Shown here in pieces: positions 46,698 to 56,197 of a stretch of DNA of 64,000 bases. The position numbers were made by a program, and so were the translations under genes. The stretch covers positions 186,001 through 250,000 of the forward strand of contig NZ_BBQM01000022.1 in assembly GCF_000876015.1 (NCBI RefSeq). The letters run 5' to 3'. Origin of the DNA: Cupriavidus basilensis (GTDB lineage Bacteria > Pseudomonadota > Gammaproteobacteria > Burkholderiales > Burkholderiaceae). Position 1 is the first letter of the stretch, and every line of letters begins with the position of its first letter. The notes under the pieces were generated by a model that saw only the letters and a list, made by a program, of their open reading frames with translations, made no database searches and was not told where the DNA came from.

Positions 46698-47891
46698 TCA
46701 GCGCGCCGGCAGGCGCTGGCCGATGGCGGCCACCAGGTGGCGCGCCAGCGTGAGCTTGTCCGCGCGCGGCAGGCGCGTCACGCCCCTGGCGTCGAACAGC
46801 ACGATCTCGTTGTCGTCGAGGCCGAAGGTCTGGTGGCCGATATTGCCGACCAGCAGCGGCACGTTCTTGCGCTGGCGCTTCTGCTCGCCGTATTGCTCGA
46901 GCTTCTCGCTCTCGGCGGCGAAGCCCACGCAGTAGGGCGCGTTCGCGCGCGCCGCCACGGCGGCGAGGATGTCCGGGTTCTGCACGAACCGCAGCGTCGG
47001 CGTGTCGGTGTCGTTGGCCTTCTTGAGCTTCTGCGTGGCCACCTCGGCCGGGCGCCAGTCGGCCACCGCCGCCACGGCGATGAACACGTCGGCGCCGGTC
47101 AGGTTCGCCAGCACCGCATCGAACATCTGCTGCGCGCTTTCCACGTCGGCGCGCGCCACGCCGCGCGGCGTCGGCTGCGCGGTCGGTCCCGCCACCAGGA
47201 TCACGTCGGCGCCGGCCTCGCGCGCCGCGCGCGCGATGGCGAAGCCCATCTTGCCCGAGGAGCGGTTGGTGATGCCGCGCACCGGGTCGATCGCCTCGAA
47301 GGTCGGCCCGGCCGTGATCACCACGCGGCGGCCCGCCAGCGGCTTGGGCTGGAAGAAGGCGACGAGGTCCTCGACGATCTCCTCCGGCTCCAGCATGCGG
47401 CCGTCGCCGATCTCGCCGCAGGCCTGGTCGCCGCTGCCGGGGCCGAGGATCGCCACGCCGTCGGCGCGCAGTTGCGCGGCATTGCGCTGCGTGGCCGGCG
47501 CGCCCCACATCTGGCGGTTCATGGCGGGCACCACCAGCAGCGGGCAGTCGCGCGCGATGCACAGCGTGGAGAGCAGGTCGTCGCACAGGCCGTTGGCCAG
47601 CCGCGCGAGGAAATCGGTGGAGGCGGGCGCGATGACGATGGCGTCGGCCTCGCGCGACAGGTCGATGTGGGCCATGTTGTTGCCCACGCGCGCATCCCAC
47701 TGGGACGTGAATACCGGCCGGCCCGACAGCGCCTGCATCGTGACCGGGGTGATGAAGTGGGTCGCGGCCTCGGTCATGACCACCTGCACGGTCGCGCCGG
47801 CCTTGGCCAGCAGGCGGACCAGCTCGGCCGACTTGTAGCAGGCGATGCCGCCGGTCAGGCCAAGGACGAGATGCTTGCCTCGCAGATCCAT
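46698..47891 (-). CDS. coaBC: Bifunctional phosphopantothenoylcysteine decarboxylase/synthase
   Basis: A 397-residue coenzyme A enzyme. The N-terminal CoaC flavoprotein has LVLGLTGGIACYKSAELV, PAMNRQMW and GDQACGEIGDGRM with the catalytic cysteine. The C-terminal CoaB has VITAGPTFEAIDPVRGITNR and SSGKMGFAIARAA for CTP-dependent ligation of cysteine to phosphopantothenate. With panB elsewhere in the window it belongs to the pantothenate/CoA pathway. Divergent from ydcF (203 bp). Confidence 0.96.
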   Translation of the reverse strand: MDLRGKHLVLGLTGGIACYKSAELVRLLAKAGATVQVVMTEAATHFITPVTMQALSGRPVFTSQWDARVGNNMAHIDLSREADAIVIAPASTDFLARLANGLCDDLLSTLCIARDCPLLVVPAMNRQMWGAPATQRNAAQLRADGVAILGPGSGDQACGEIGDGRMLEPEEIVEDLVAFFQPKPLAGRRVVITAGPTFEAIDPVRGITNRSSGKMGFAIARAAREAGADVILVAGPTAQPTPRGVARADVESAQQMFDAVLANLTGADVFIAVAAVADWRPAEVATQKLKKANDTDTPTLRFVQNPDILAAVAARANAPYCVGFAAESEKLEQYGEQKRQRKNVPLLVGNIGHQTFGLDDNEIVLFDARGVTRLPRADKLTLARHLVAAIGQRLPAR

Positions 47892-48094
47892 GATGCTCTT
47901 TGCTCGAAGGTGTGGTCCGGGTGCCGGGGCTCGGTTGCCTTGCGATTGTCCCGCAATGGCATGCCGCTGCGCCGGAGAAACGTCAATAATACCGGCTTGC
48001 CCGCGCGCGCGTTTGCCGCGCCGCCGCTCGCGGCCGCGCCGGCCTCCGCGGCCTCCCCATCCCGCTCATCCTCTCACCTTTGCCCGCCAACCTC

Positions 48095-48688
48095 ATGTCG
48101 CCACGTCCCTTGTTTCGCCAGCACCGCACGCCGCGCCCGCTGCGCCCGCAGAACCTGATCCTGCTGTTGCTGGCGGGCGTGTTCGCGCTGGCCCTGCTGC
48201 TGCTGGCCTTCGCCAAGGTCTGGCTGCCGCGCGAGGACGTGCCGGCGCGGGCGGACTGGATCGTGGTGCTGGGCGGGGAATCGGGCGAGCGCGTGATCGG
48301 CGCGGCGGAGCTGTATCACGCCGGCGTGGCGCCGTTCGTGTTCGTCACCGGCGCCGGCGACTGCCTGCTCAACGTGCGGCGCCTGGTCATGGCCGGCGTG
48401 CCGCGCGGGCGCATCGGCTACGAATGCACTTCGCGCAGCACCTGGGAAAACGCCCGCATGACGCGGGCGCAGCTGGAGCGGTTCGCGCCGCGCCGGGCGG
48501 TGCTGGTGACCAGCTGGTACCACACCGGCCGGGCCCTGCAATCGTTCCGCCAGGCCTGGGGCGAGGTCGAGTGGGGCGCCCACGGCGTCCATCCCGGCGT
48601 GAGCCTGGACAGGTCGCTGGTGGTCTACGAAGCGGGCGCGGTGCTTGCCGAATATCTCAAGCACGCCTGGTACGCCGTGCGCCACTGA
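48095..48688 (+). CDS. YdcF/DUF218-family membrane protein
   Basis: A 197-residue protein with one N-terminal membrane helix (LILLLLAGVFALALLLLAF) and a DUF218 domain: ADWIVVLGGESGERVIGAAE and CTSRSTWENARMTRAQLERF. Relatives include SanA, ElyC and YdcF, implicated in envelope metabolism. The conserved acidic and Thr/Asn residues are present. The ATG at 48095 is favoured over a TTG five codons upstream. It converges with lspA (23 bp). Confidence 0.86.
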   Translation: MSPRPLFRQHRTPRPLRPQNLILLLLAGVFALALLLLAFAKVWLPREDVPARADWIVVLGGESGERVIGAAELYHAGVAPFVFVTGAGDCLLNVRRLVMAGVPRGRIGYECTSRSTWENARMTRAQLERFAPRRAVLVTSWYHTGRALQSFRQAWGEVEWGAHGVHPGVSLDRSLVVYEAGAVLAEYLKHAWYAVRH

Positions 48689-48711
48689 GCGCGCGGCGCG
48701 CCCGGCGCCGT

Positions 48712-49239
48712 TCAGTGCCGGCGCACGCGCCGCAGCTCGTCCACGATCAGCAGCACCGCGCCGACCGTGATGGCGCAGTCCGCCACGTTGAACGCGGGCC
48801 AGTGGTAGTTGCGCGCGTGGAAGTCGAGGAAGTCGATCACGTGGCCGTAGATCACGCGGTCCACCACGTTGCCGATGGCGCCGCCCAGGATCAGCGAGAT
48901 GGCGAAGCAGAACAGGCGCTGGCCAGTATGGCGGTACAGCATCCACACGATGAACAGGCCCACCACCACGCCCAGCGCGGTGAAGAACCAGCGCTGCCAG
49001 CCGCCGGCGTCGGCCAGGAAGCTGAAGGCGGCGCCCTTGTTGTAGACCAGCACCAGGTTGAAGAAGCCGGTCACGGGGCGCGATTCGCCGTAGGCGAAGG
49101 TCCTGACGATGACGATCTTGAAGAACTGGTCGAGCACGATCACCAGCAGGGCGAACGCCAGCCACAGCAGCGGCGTGGTGTGGCTGGCCTTGCTGGCGCG
49201 CTTGCCGGCGCGCGCGCCGCGTGTGGTGGTGGCGGCCAT
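48712..49239 (-). CDS. lspA: Lipoprotein signal peptidase (signal peptidase II)
   Basis: A 175-residue inner-membrane aspartic protease that removes signal peptides from lipoproteins. Four membrane segments are visible; the catalytic aspartates lie in NVVDRVIYGHVIDFLDF and FNVADCAITVGAVLL, and VYNKGAAFSFLAD is conserved. The N-terminus has a 20-residue basic extension. Its ATG overlaps the ileS stop by one base (TGATG), so expression is coupled with ileS, the standard arrangement. Confidence 0.97.
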   Translation of the reverse strand: MAATTTRGARAGKRASKASHTTPLLWLAFALLVIVLDQFFKIVIVRTFAYGESRPVTGFFNLVLVYNKGAAFSFLADAGGWQRWFFTALGVVVGLFIVWMLYRHTGQRLFCFAISLILGGAIGNVVDRVIYGHVIDFLDFHARNYHWPAFNVADCAITVGAVLLIVDELRRVRRH

Positions 49240-52118
49240 CAGGCGTGGCTCCTGTGTTCGCCGGCGCCGAACAGGTTGCTGTCGCAGCGCCCGCAGAGGG
49301 TGGGATGGGCCGGGTCGCGGCCGACGTCGGCGCGGTAGTGCCAGCAGCGCTCGCACTTGGCGTGGGCCGACGGCGTCACCGTGACCATCAGGTCGCCGCC
49401 TTCCGGCGCCGGCGCCACCTTGGCGGCCGAGGTCAGCAGCACGAAGCGCAGGTCGTCGGCCAGGCTTTGCAGCGCGGCCAGCACCGGGCCGCCGGCCTGG
49501 ATGGTGACTTCGGCCTGCAGCGACGAGCCGATCTCGCCGTCCACGCGCACCGCTTCGAGCTGCCTGGTCACTTCCGCGCGCACGTCGCGGATGGTCTGCC
49601 ACTTCTGCAGCAGGTCGTCGGCGTCGTCGACCGCCGGCACCTCGTAGTAGGTGCTGGTGAAGATGGTGTCGCGGTGCTCGGTGCCGTGGCCGAAGATCTG
49701 CCACGCTTCCTCGGCGGTAAACGAGAGGAACGGCGCCATCCAGTGCAGCATGGCCTGGGTGACGTGGTAGACCGCGTTCTGCGCGGCGCGGCGCGCCTGC
49801 GAGCCGGGCGCCGTGGTGTAGAGGCGGTCCTTGAGCACGTCGAGGTAGAAGCCGCCGAGGTCTTCCGAGCAGAAGGTCTGCAGCTTGGCCACCACCGGGT
49901 GGAATTCGTAGGCCTCGTAGTGCGACAGGACCTCGCGCTGCAGGCGGCCGGTCAGCGCCACCGCGTAGCGGTCGATCTCCAGCCATTCCGACACCGGCAG
50001 CGCGTGCTGCGCGTGGTCGTAGTCGGCCAGGTTGGCCAGCAGGAAGCGCAGCGTGTTGCGGATGCGGCGGTAGCCTTCCACCACGCGCTTGAGGATCTCG
50101 TCGGAGATCGACAGCTCGCCCGAGTAGTCGGTCGAGGCCACCCACAGGCGGATGATCTCGGCGCCCATCTTGTTCGACACGTCCTGCGGCGAGACCGTGT
50201 TGCCGACCGACTTCGACATCTTGCGGCCTTCGCCGTCGACGGTGAAGCCGTGCGTGAGCAGCGCCTTGTAGGGCGGCTTGCCGTACAGCATCGAGGCGGT
50301 CAGCAGCGAGGAATGGAACCAGCCGCGGTGCTGGTCCGAGCCTTCCAGGTACAGGTCCGCCAGGCGGCCCTCGGGCAGGTCGGCCGACGGGTCGTACAGA
50401 TCCGCGCGGTGCGAGCCGCGGATCACGGTCCAGTGCGTGGTGCCGGAGTCGAACCAGACGTCGAGCGTGTCGCGGTTCTTCTCGTAGAACGCGGCCTCGT
50501 CGCCGAGCAGCTCCTGCGGGTCCAGCGTCTGCCAGGCCTCGATGCCGTGCTGCTCCACGCGCCTGGCCACTTCCTCGAGCAGCGCCGGCGTGCGCGGATG
50601 CAGCGCGCCGGTTTCCTTGTGCACGAAGAAGGCCATCGGCACGCCCCACTGGCGCTGGCGCGACAGGGTCCAGTCGGGCCGGTTGGCGATCATGTTGTGC
50701 AGGCGCTGCTTGCCCCAGGCGGGGTAGAACTCGGTGGCCTCGATGCCGGCCAGCGCGGTCTCGCGCAGGGTCGGGCCGTCGTCGACCGGGTCCACGTCCA
50801 TGCCCGCGAACCACTGCGAGGTGGCGCGGTAGATGATCGGCGTCTTGTGGCGCCAGCAGTGCATGTAGCTGTGGGTGTACTTGTGCGAGTTGAACAGGTT
50901 GCCCGAGGCTTCCAGCACCGCGACGATCTTCGGGTTGGCGTCCCAGATCTTCTCGCCGCCGAACAGCGGCAGCGTGCTGGCGTAGACGCCGTCGCCCATC
51001 ACCGGGCTGATGATGTCGGCGTCGCTCATGCCGTGCGCCTTGCACGACTGGAAGTCCTCCACGCCATAGGCCGGCGCCGAGTGCACGATGCCGGTGCCGG
51101 TATCGGTGGTGACATACTCGCCCAGGTAGACCGGCGAGAGGCGGTCGTAGCCCGCGTCGGTCTTCGCCAGCGGATGGTGGAAGCGGATCTCCGACAGCGC
51201 CGCGCCCGTGGCGGTGGCCAGCACGCTGCCTTCGAGTCCGTAGACCTTGAGCTGCTCCTCGACGCGCTCGGTGGCCAGGATCAGGTGGCCGCGCGGCGTG
51301 TCGACCAGCGCGTATTCCACTTCCGGGTGCACGTTGAGCGCCTGGTTGGACGGGATGGTCCACGGCGTGGTGGTCCAGATCACGACCCAGCCCGGCCTGG
51401 CCGCCAGTTGCGCGGCCGGCAGCTTGAACGCATGGGCCAGCTTGTCGGTCTCGGCGAACGGGAAGCCCACGTCGATGGAGAGGTCGGTCTTGTCCTTGTA
51501 CTCGACCTCGGCCTCGGCCAGCGCCGAGCCACAGTCGAAGCACCAGTTCACCGGCTTGAGGCCGCGGAACACGTAGCCCTTTTCCATGATCTTGCCCAGC
51601 GCGCGCAGCTCGTCGGCTTCGTTGCTGTGGTTCATGGTCAGGTAGGGATGGTCCCAGTCGCCGAGCACGCCCAGGCGCTCGAAGTCCAGCTTCTGGCGGG
51701 CGATCTGCTCGGTGGCGTAGGCGCGCGCCTTCGCCTGGACTTCCTGCACCGGCAGGCCCTTGCCGAACTGCTTCTCGATCTGGATCTCGATCGGCATGCC
51801 GTGGCAGTCCCAGCCCGGCACGTAGACGGCGTCCAGGCCCGACAGGCCGCGCGCCTTGATGATCATGTCCTTGAGGATCTTGTTCACCGCGTGGCCGATG
51901 TGGATGTCGCCGTTGGCGTACGGCGGGCCGTCATGCAGGATGAACTTCTTCGCGCCCTTGCGGGCGGCCCGGATCTTCTTGTAGATCTGCTTGTCCTGCC
52001 ACTGCTTGACCCACAGCGGCTCGCGCTTGGGCAGGTCGCCGCGCATCGGGAACGGGGTGTCGAGCAGGTTGACCGGGTACTTGCTTTTTTCGGGCTTGGC
52101 GCGTTTGTCGTTGGACAT
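49239..52118 (-). CDS. ileS: Isoleucyl-tRNA synthetase
   Basis: A 959-residue class I synthetase that charges tRNA-Ile. GDIHIGHAVNKILKDMI holds the HIGH signature, GRKMSKSVGN the KMSKS loop, and WTTTPWTIPSNQALNVHPEVE (seen in parts: TTPWTIPSNQA) lies in the editing domain. The C-terminus has the zinc module CERCWHYRADVG and CGRCDSNLF, typical of the bacterial mupirocin-sensitive type. It lies between ribF (142 bp upstream) and lspA (overlapping). Confidence 0.98.
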   Translation of the reverse strand: MSNDKRAKPEKSKYPVNLLDTPFPMRGDLPKREPLWVKQWQDKQIYKKIRAARKGAKKFILHDGPPYANGDIHIGHAVNKILKDMIIKARGLSGLDAVYVPGWDCHGMPIEIQIEKQFGKGLPVQEVQAKARAYATEQIARQKLDFERLGVLGDWDHPYLTMNHSNEADELRALGKIMEKGYVFRGLKPVNWCFDCGSALAEAEVEYKDKTDLSIDVGFPFAETDKLAHAFKLPAAQLAARPGWVVIWTTTPWTIPSNQALNVHPEVEYALVDTPRGHLILATERVEEQLKVYGLEGSVLATATGAALSEIRFHHPLAKTDAGYDRLSPVYLGEYVTTDTGTGIVHSAPAYGVEDFQSCKAHGMSDADIISPVMGDGVYASTLPLFGGEKIWDANPKIVAVLEASGNLFNSHKYTHSYMHCWRHKTPIIYRATSQWFAGMDVDPVDDGPTLRETALAGIEATEFYPAWGKQRLHNMIANRPDWTLSRQRQWGVPMAFFVHKETGALHPRTPALLEEVARRVEQHGIEAWQTLDPQELLGDEAAFYEKNRDTLDVWFDSGTTHWTVIRGSHRADLYDPSADLPEGRLADLYLEGSDQHRGWFHSSLLTASMLYGKPPYKALLTHGFTVDGEGRKMSKSVGNTVSPQDVSNKMGAEIIRLWVASTDYSGELSISDEILKRVVEGYRRIRNTLRFLLANLADYDHAQHALPVSEWLEIDRYAVALTGRLQREVLSHYEAYEFHPVVAKLQTFCSEDLGGFYLDVLKDRLYTTAPGSQARRAAQNAVYHVTQAMLHWMAPFLSFTAEEAWQIFGHGTEHRDTIFTSTYYEVPAVDDADDLLQKWQTIRDVRAEVTRQLEAVRVDGEIGSSLQAEVTIQAGGPVLAALQSLADDLRFVLLTSAAKVAPAPEGGDLMVTVTPSAHAKCERCWHYRADVGRDPAHPTLCGRCDSNLFGAGEHRSHA

Positions 52119-52260
52119 GTCGATTCTCGGGGCAATTCGGTTGGCGCGCGGGGCGCCAGCTCGGCTGGCTGCGGGCGCGCGGTACGGCGTGGGCTGGCTG
52201 CGGGGAAGCCTCGGGTTTGAAGGGGTAGCGACCCGGGTCCCGCTGCGCGGGAACGGGGCG

Positions 52261-53268
52261 CTAGCTAATTCGGTCGGTGGCGGAGGTGGCGAAGTCGCGG
52301 CTGCCCGCGGCCGGGGGCGTGCCCGCGGGCGAGCCCGGCACGGTCAGGCCGAAGAACGCGCGCGCATCCGCGCAGTCCTTGGCGATGGCCGCGGTCAGCG
52401 CTTCCAGGCCGTCGAAGCGGGCCTCGTCGCGCAGCTTCTTCATGAACTCGACGCGCACCAGCTTGCCGTAGATGCTCTGGTTGAAGTCGAACAGATGCAC
52501 CTCCAGCAATACCCGGCCGGCGTCCTCGATGGTCGGGCGCACGCCGATGCTGGCCACGCCGGGCACCGGATGCTCGCCCAGGCCGTGCACCTGCACCACG
52601 AAGATGCCGCTGACCGCCGGCCGCTTGTGCGAGATGCGCAGGTTGATGGTGGGGAAACCGAGGTCGCGCCCCAGCTTGCGCCCGTGCACCACGTGCCCGC
52701 TGATGGCGTAGCCGTGGCCGAGCAGGCGGCGCGCATGCTCGAGGTCGCCGCCGACCAGCGCCTGGCGCACCGCGGAGCTGGAGATGCGCACGCCGCCTTC
52801 GGAGACCGAGCCCATCTGCTCGACGTCGAAGCCGAACTGGGCGCCGGCCTGCTGCAGGTAGGCGAAGTCGCCGGCGCGGCGCGCGCCGAAGCGGAAATCG
52901 TCGCCGACCAGCAGCCAGCGCGTGTGCAGGCCGTGCCATAGCACGTTCTCGACGAAGGCCTGCGGCGACTGGGCGGCGAAATGGGCGTTGAAATGCTCGA
53001 CCACCACGCGGTCGACCCCGTTGCGGCGCAGGCTCTCGAGCTTGTCGCGCAGCAGCGCGATGCGCGCGGGCGCCTTGTCCGGGGTGAAGAACTCGCGCGG
53101 GTGCGGCTCGAAGGTCATCACGCACAGCGGCAGGCCGCGCGCGTCGGCCGCCGCGCGCGCGCGCGCGAGCAGCGACTGGTGGCCGCGGTGGACACCGTCG
53201 AAATTGCCGATGGTCAGGGCGCAGGGCGCCCGGCTCTCGGCATTGGGCAGGCCACGGAAGACTTTCAC
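52261..53268 (-). CDS. ribF: Bifunctional riboflavin kinase / FAD synthetase
   Basis: A 335-residue enzyme making FMN and then FAD. The N-terminal adenylyltransferase has LTIGNFDGVHRGHQSLL and FEPHPREFF and VGDDFRFGARRAGD; the C-terminal kinase has GRKLGRDLGFPTINLRI and GVASIGVRPTIEDAGR. The frame is open to 53667, but a GTG at 53268 gives the family start VKVFRGLP. A minus-strand TATAAT at 53307-53302 lies about 33 bases before it. It heads the ribF-ileS-lspA unit. Confidence 0.95.
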   Translation of the reverse strand: MKVFRGLPNAESRAPCALTIGNFDGVHRGHQSLLARARAAADARGLPLCVMTFEPHPREFFTPDKAPARIALLRDKLESLRRNGVDRVVVEHFNAHFAAQSPQAFVENVLWHGLHTRWLLVGDDFRFGARRAGDFAYLQQAGAQFGFDVEQMGSVSEGGVRISSSAVRQALVGGDLEHARRLLGHGYAISGHVVHGRKLGRDLGFPTINLRISHKRPAVSGIFVVQVHGLGEHPVPGVASIGVRPTIEDAGRVLLEVHLFDFNQSIYGKLVRVEFMKKLRDEARFDGLEALTAAIAKDCADARAFFGLTVPGSPAGTPPAAGSRDFATSATDRIS

Positions 53269-53301
53269 GAGGACGGCGTCGAGCGTTTGGGTAAAGCGGG
53301 C

Positions 53302-53307
53302 ATTATA
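53302..53307 (-). promoter_or_regulatory. -10 box of ribF
   Basis: Perfect TATAAT on the minus strand, expected start near 53295 and a leader of about 27 bases before the GTG at 53268. It supports the GTG start over more upstream codons. Confidence 0.6.
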
Positions 53308-53416
53308 AGGCGAATGGGGGACGAGTTTCGCCCGGCGGTACCGGGCCCGGCGCGCGGGCTGGCGTTTTTGTGCACGGATCGGCCCATCGGCGTGGCGCCA
53401 CTCCCCAAAAGGCGGC

Positions 53417-55246
53417 ATGATACGGCGGATCGCATCCGACGTCCCAGCCCTTCCTTTGAACGCGCTGCTCAACCGAATCCTGCCGCCGCCAGGGCCTCCG
53501 CTCGATACCGAAACGCGGGCCAAGCTGCTGGCGACCATCCATCGCGTCTCTCCCACCGCCACCGTGGCCTCGCTGGTGCTGCCGGCGCTGACCGCGGTCG
53601 CCTTCTGGTCCGCCGCCGACCATGCCGCGCTGCTGGGCTGGTGCGGCGTGATGCTGGTGTTGGCCACCGCGTCGACGTGGTTCTACTACGGCTACCTGCG
53701 CGACGGCGCCACCATGAGCCGCTCGGCCCATACGCGCAAGTGGTGGGCCAACATGCGCGCGCTCGCCTTCCTGACCGGGCTGACCTGGGGCAGCTCCGCG
53801 CTGCTGCACCTGTTCACCGGCTCCGCCGTGTTCTCCAGCGTGCTGTACCTGCTCGCGGTGGGCGTGCTGGCCGGCGGCGTCACCGCGCAGTCGCCGGTGC
53901 CGTCGAACCTGGTCTACGCCGGCATTCCGATCCTGGTGCCCAACATTTTGTTGGCCGACTACGCCTTTCCGGGCCACGGCACCTACGTGCAGTTGCTGCT
54001 GGTGGTCTACGCCATCATGCTCACGCGCCACGCGCTGAACCTGCAGCGCACGCTGGTGCGGGCCATCCAGCTCGAGAGCGACAGCCGCCGCCTGGCCAAG
54101 CAGTTCCAGGAGGAAAAGGAGCGCGCGCTGCATGCCAGCGAGGAGAAGTCGCGCTTTCTCGCCGCCGCCAGCCACGACCTGCGCCAGCCCGTGCATGCGC
54201 TGGTGATGCTGGTCGAGGCGCTGCGCGCGCGCAACAAGTCGTCCTCGCTCCATCCGCTGGTCGAGCAGGTGGCCGCCGGCACCCAGACCATCGACCTGCT
54301 GTTCCGCTCGCTGCTGGACCTGTCCAAGCTCGAGGGCCGCAAGGTGCTGCCGACGCTGGAGCCGTGCGAGCTCGGCCACCTGATCAACGAGGTGATGAGC
54401 CAGTTCGCCGCCGACGCGCGCGAAAGCGGCCTGACCCTGACCCCGCGCGTGCCCGAGGAACTGTTCGCGATGGCCGAGCCGGTGCTGCTGCGCCGCGCGC
54501 TGTTCAACCTCGTGCAGAACGCGCTGCGCTACACCCGCCGCGGCGGCGTGCTGGTGACGGCGCGCGAGCGCCGCAAGCATATCCGCGTGGAGGTGTGGGA
54601 CACCGGCGCCGGCATCACGCCGGAGCACCTGCCCGACATCTTTTCGCCGTACTACCAGGTGCACAACCCCCAGCGCGACCCGTCCCAGGGCCTGGGGCTG
54701 GGGCTGGCCATCTTCAAGGAATGCGTGCGCCTGATGCGCGGCACCTACGGCGTGCGCTCGGTGCCGGGGCGCGGCTCGGTGTTCTGGTTCTCGCTGGCGC
54801 CGGTGGAGGCCGAGACCGTGGCCACCATCCGCGCGGTGCGCGCCTCGGCGGCGGCCGAGGACACCAAGCCGGACCATCTGCGCGGCACGGTGCTGGTGGT
54901 GGACGACGACACGCAGATCCGCAAGGCCTGGATCGCGCTGATGGAAGCCTGGGGCATCCAGGTCGCGTGCGCCGCGCACGGCGCCGATGCCGACCGCCTG
55001 TTCATGCAGGGCCTCAGGCCGGACATCATCTTCTGCGACCTGCGCCTGCCCGGCAGCGAGAACGGGCTGGACCTGCTCGAGCGCTGGCAGAACACCCAGC
55101 CGCAGGCGCGCAGCGCGCTGCTGTCGGGCGATCTCAAGTCCGACGCGCTGGCGGCGGCCGAGGAAGCGGGCTATTTCGTGCTGCCCAAGCCGGTCGATCC
55201 GGCGGCGCTGCGGCTGCTGCTGCGGCGCTGGCTGCGTCCCGCCTGA
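53417..55246 (+). CDS. Membrane hybrid histidine kinase with C-terminal receiver domain
   Basis: A 609-residue sensor. About five or six hydrophobic segments span residues 48-205; a coiled-coil linker follows (LAKQFQEEKERALHASEEK). The kinase core has the H-box ASHDLRQPVHAL with His253, N-box LFNLVQNALRYT, and G boxes DTGAGI and GLGLGLAIFKE. The C-terminal receiver has LVVDDDTQIRK and phospho-acceptor Asp541 in CDLRLPG. No periplasmic sensor domain is seen, so the signal is probably sensed in the membrane. It converges on a LuxR-type response regulator 50 bp away, its likely partner. Confidence 0.93.
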   Translation: MIRRIASDVPALPLNALLNRILPPPGPPLDTETRAKLLATIHRVSPTATVASLVLPALTAVAFWSAADHAALLGWCGVMLVLATASTWFYYGYLRDGATMSRSAHTRKWWANMRALAFLTGLTWGSSALLHLFTGSAVFSSVLYLLAVGVLAGGVTAQSPVPSNLVYAGIPILVPNILLADYAFPGHGTYVQLLLVVYAIMLTRHALNLQRTLVRAIQLESDSRRLAKQFQEEKERALHASEEKSRFLAAASHDLRQPVHALVMLVEALRARNKSSSLHPLVEQVAAGTQTIDLLFRSLLDLSKLEGRKVLPTLEPCELGHLINEVMSQFAADARESGLTLTPRVPEELFAMAEPVLLRRALFNLVQNALRYTRRGGVLVTARERRKHIRVEVWDTGAGITPEHLPDIFSPYYQVHNPQRDPSQGLGLGLAIFKECVRLMRGTYGVRSVPGRGSVFWFSLAPVEAETVATIRAVRASAAAEDTKPDHLRGTVLVVDDDTQIRKAWIALMEAWGIQVACAAHGADADRLFMQGLRPDIIFCDLRLPGSENGLDLLERWQNTQPQARSALLSGDLKSDALAAAEEAGYFVLPKPVDPAALRLLLRRWLRPA

Positions 55247-55296
55247 AGGCAGGCAGGTGGGCGGGCGGCAGGCGGCGGGCGGGGCCCGGCCGCGCC

Positions 55297-55956
55297 TTAC
55301 TGGCGCAGGCGGAAACGCTCCATGCGCGACATCACCTGCATGCGCGTGCGCACGCCGAGCCGCTGCAGGATCGCCGAGACGTGTTCCTTGACGGTGTTCT
55401 CGGTCAGCCCCAGGCGCCGCGCGATGACCTTGTTCGGCAGCCCTTCGAGCACCAGCGCCAGCACCGAGCCCTGGCGCGGCGTCAGCCCCAGCTCCGCCGG
55501 CGTGACCGGGATGCCGTGGGCCGGCCCGAACGACTGCGCGCGGCCGTTGAGGGCCTCGTCGGAAGGAAACGAGGTGTCGCCCGCCAGCACCTTGCGCACG
55601 GCCGCGGTGAACGCGTTGGCGTCGAGGTGCTTGCCGACGAAGCCGTAGGCGGCGAGCGCGCGCGCGCGGCCCACGATCTCCGGCGTGGCCTCGGCGGACA
55701 TGAAGATGAAGCGCGCCGCGGGCACCAGCGTCTTGAGCGCCTGCATGGCGTCGAAGCCGGTGCCGTCGGTGAGCCAGATGTCCAGCAGCACGATATCGGG
55801 CCTCAGCCCCTGCTGCAAGGTGTTGAGCGCCTCTTTGGCGCTGCCGGCGGCATGGACCGCAACGTCGGGCATCACTTCCGCCAGGAAGGCGGTGGTGCCG
55901 GACAGGGCCATGGGATGATCATCGACCACCAGCAAGGTCGGTGCAGCGTTCGACAT
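55297..55956 (-). CDS. NarL/LuxR-family response regulator
   Basis: A 219-residue regulator. The receiver domain has LLVVDDHPMAL and phospho-acceptor Asp59 in VLLDIWLTDG, with a lysine in GFVGKHLDA. The C-terminal LuxR-type helix-turn-helix starts LTPRQGSVLALVLEGLPNKV and has RRLGLTENTVKEHVSAIL. It is encoded tail to tail with the hybrid kinase and is probably phosphorylated by it. Divergent from purN (241 bp). Target genes are unknown. Confidence 0.92.
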   Translation of the reverse strand: MSNAAPTLLVVDDHPMALSGTTAFLAEVMPDVAVHAAGSAKEALNTLQQGLRPDIVLLDIWLTDGTGFDAMQALKTLVPAARFIFMSAEATPEIVGRARALAAYGFVGKHLDANAFTAAVRKVLAGDTSFPSDEALNGRAQSFGPAHGIPVTPAELGLTPRQGSVLALVLEGLPNKVIARRLGLTENTVKEHVSAILQRLGVRTRMQVMSRMERFRLRQ

Positions 55957-56185
55957 GCGATTTCCCGTCTAATTTTCCACTTCGTCCTTGTTGTCACTTG
56001 AAGCCGCGTAAACGGTCTGCGCGTGGACGATAGCAGCCACTCTAGCAGAGCGGGCGAGGCGTCACAATCCGTGAACAAGCTAAGCACGTTGCGCGCAGGC
56101 CATGCCATCCGGCCTGCCAGCGGGGGTTTCGCGTGTTTTAAGTGCCTAATGCGCTCGCTTTGGCCGTGTACTGGCCCTGCCTTGG

Positions 56186-56191
56186 TAGAAT
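56186..56191 (+). promoter_or_regulatory. -10 box of purN, six bases before the start codon
   Basis: TAGAAT, then TGCGCG and ATG at 56198. The transcription start would coincide with the ATG. No good -35 at 16-18 bp; TTTGGC at 56159-56164 is 21 bp away. Confidence 0.5.
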
Positions 56192-56197
56192 TGCGCG

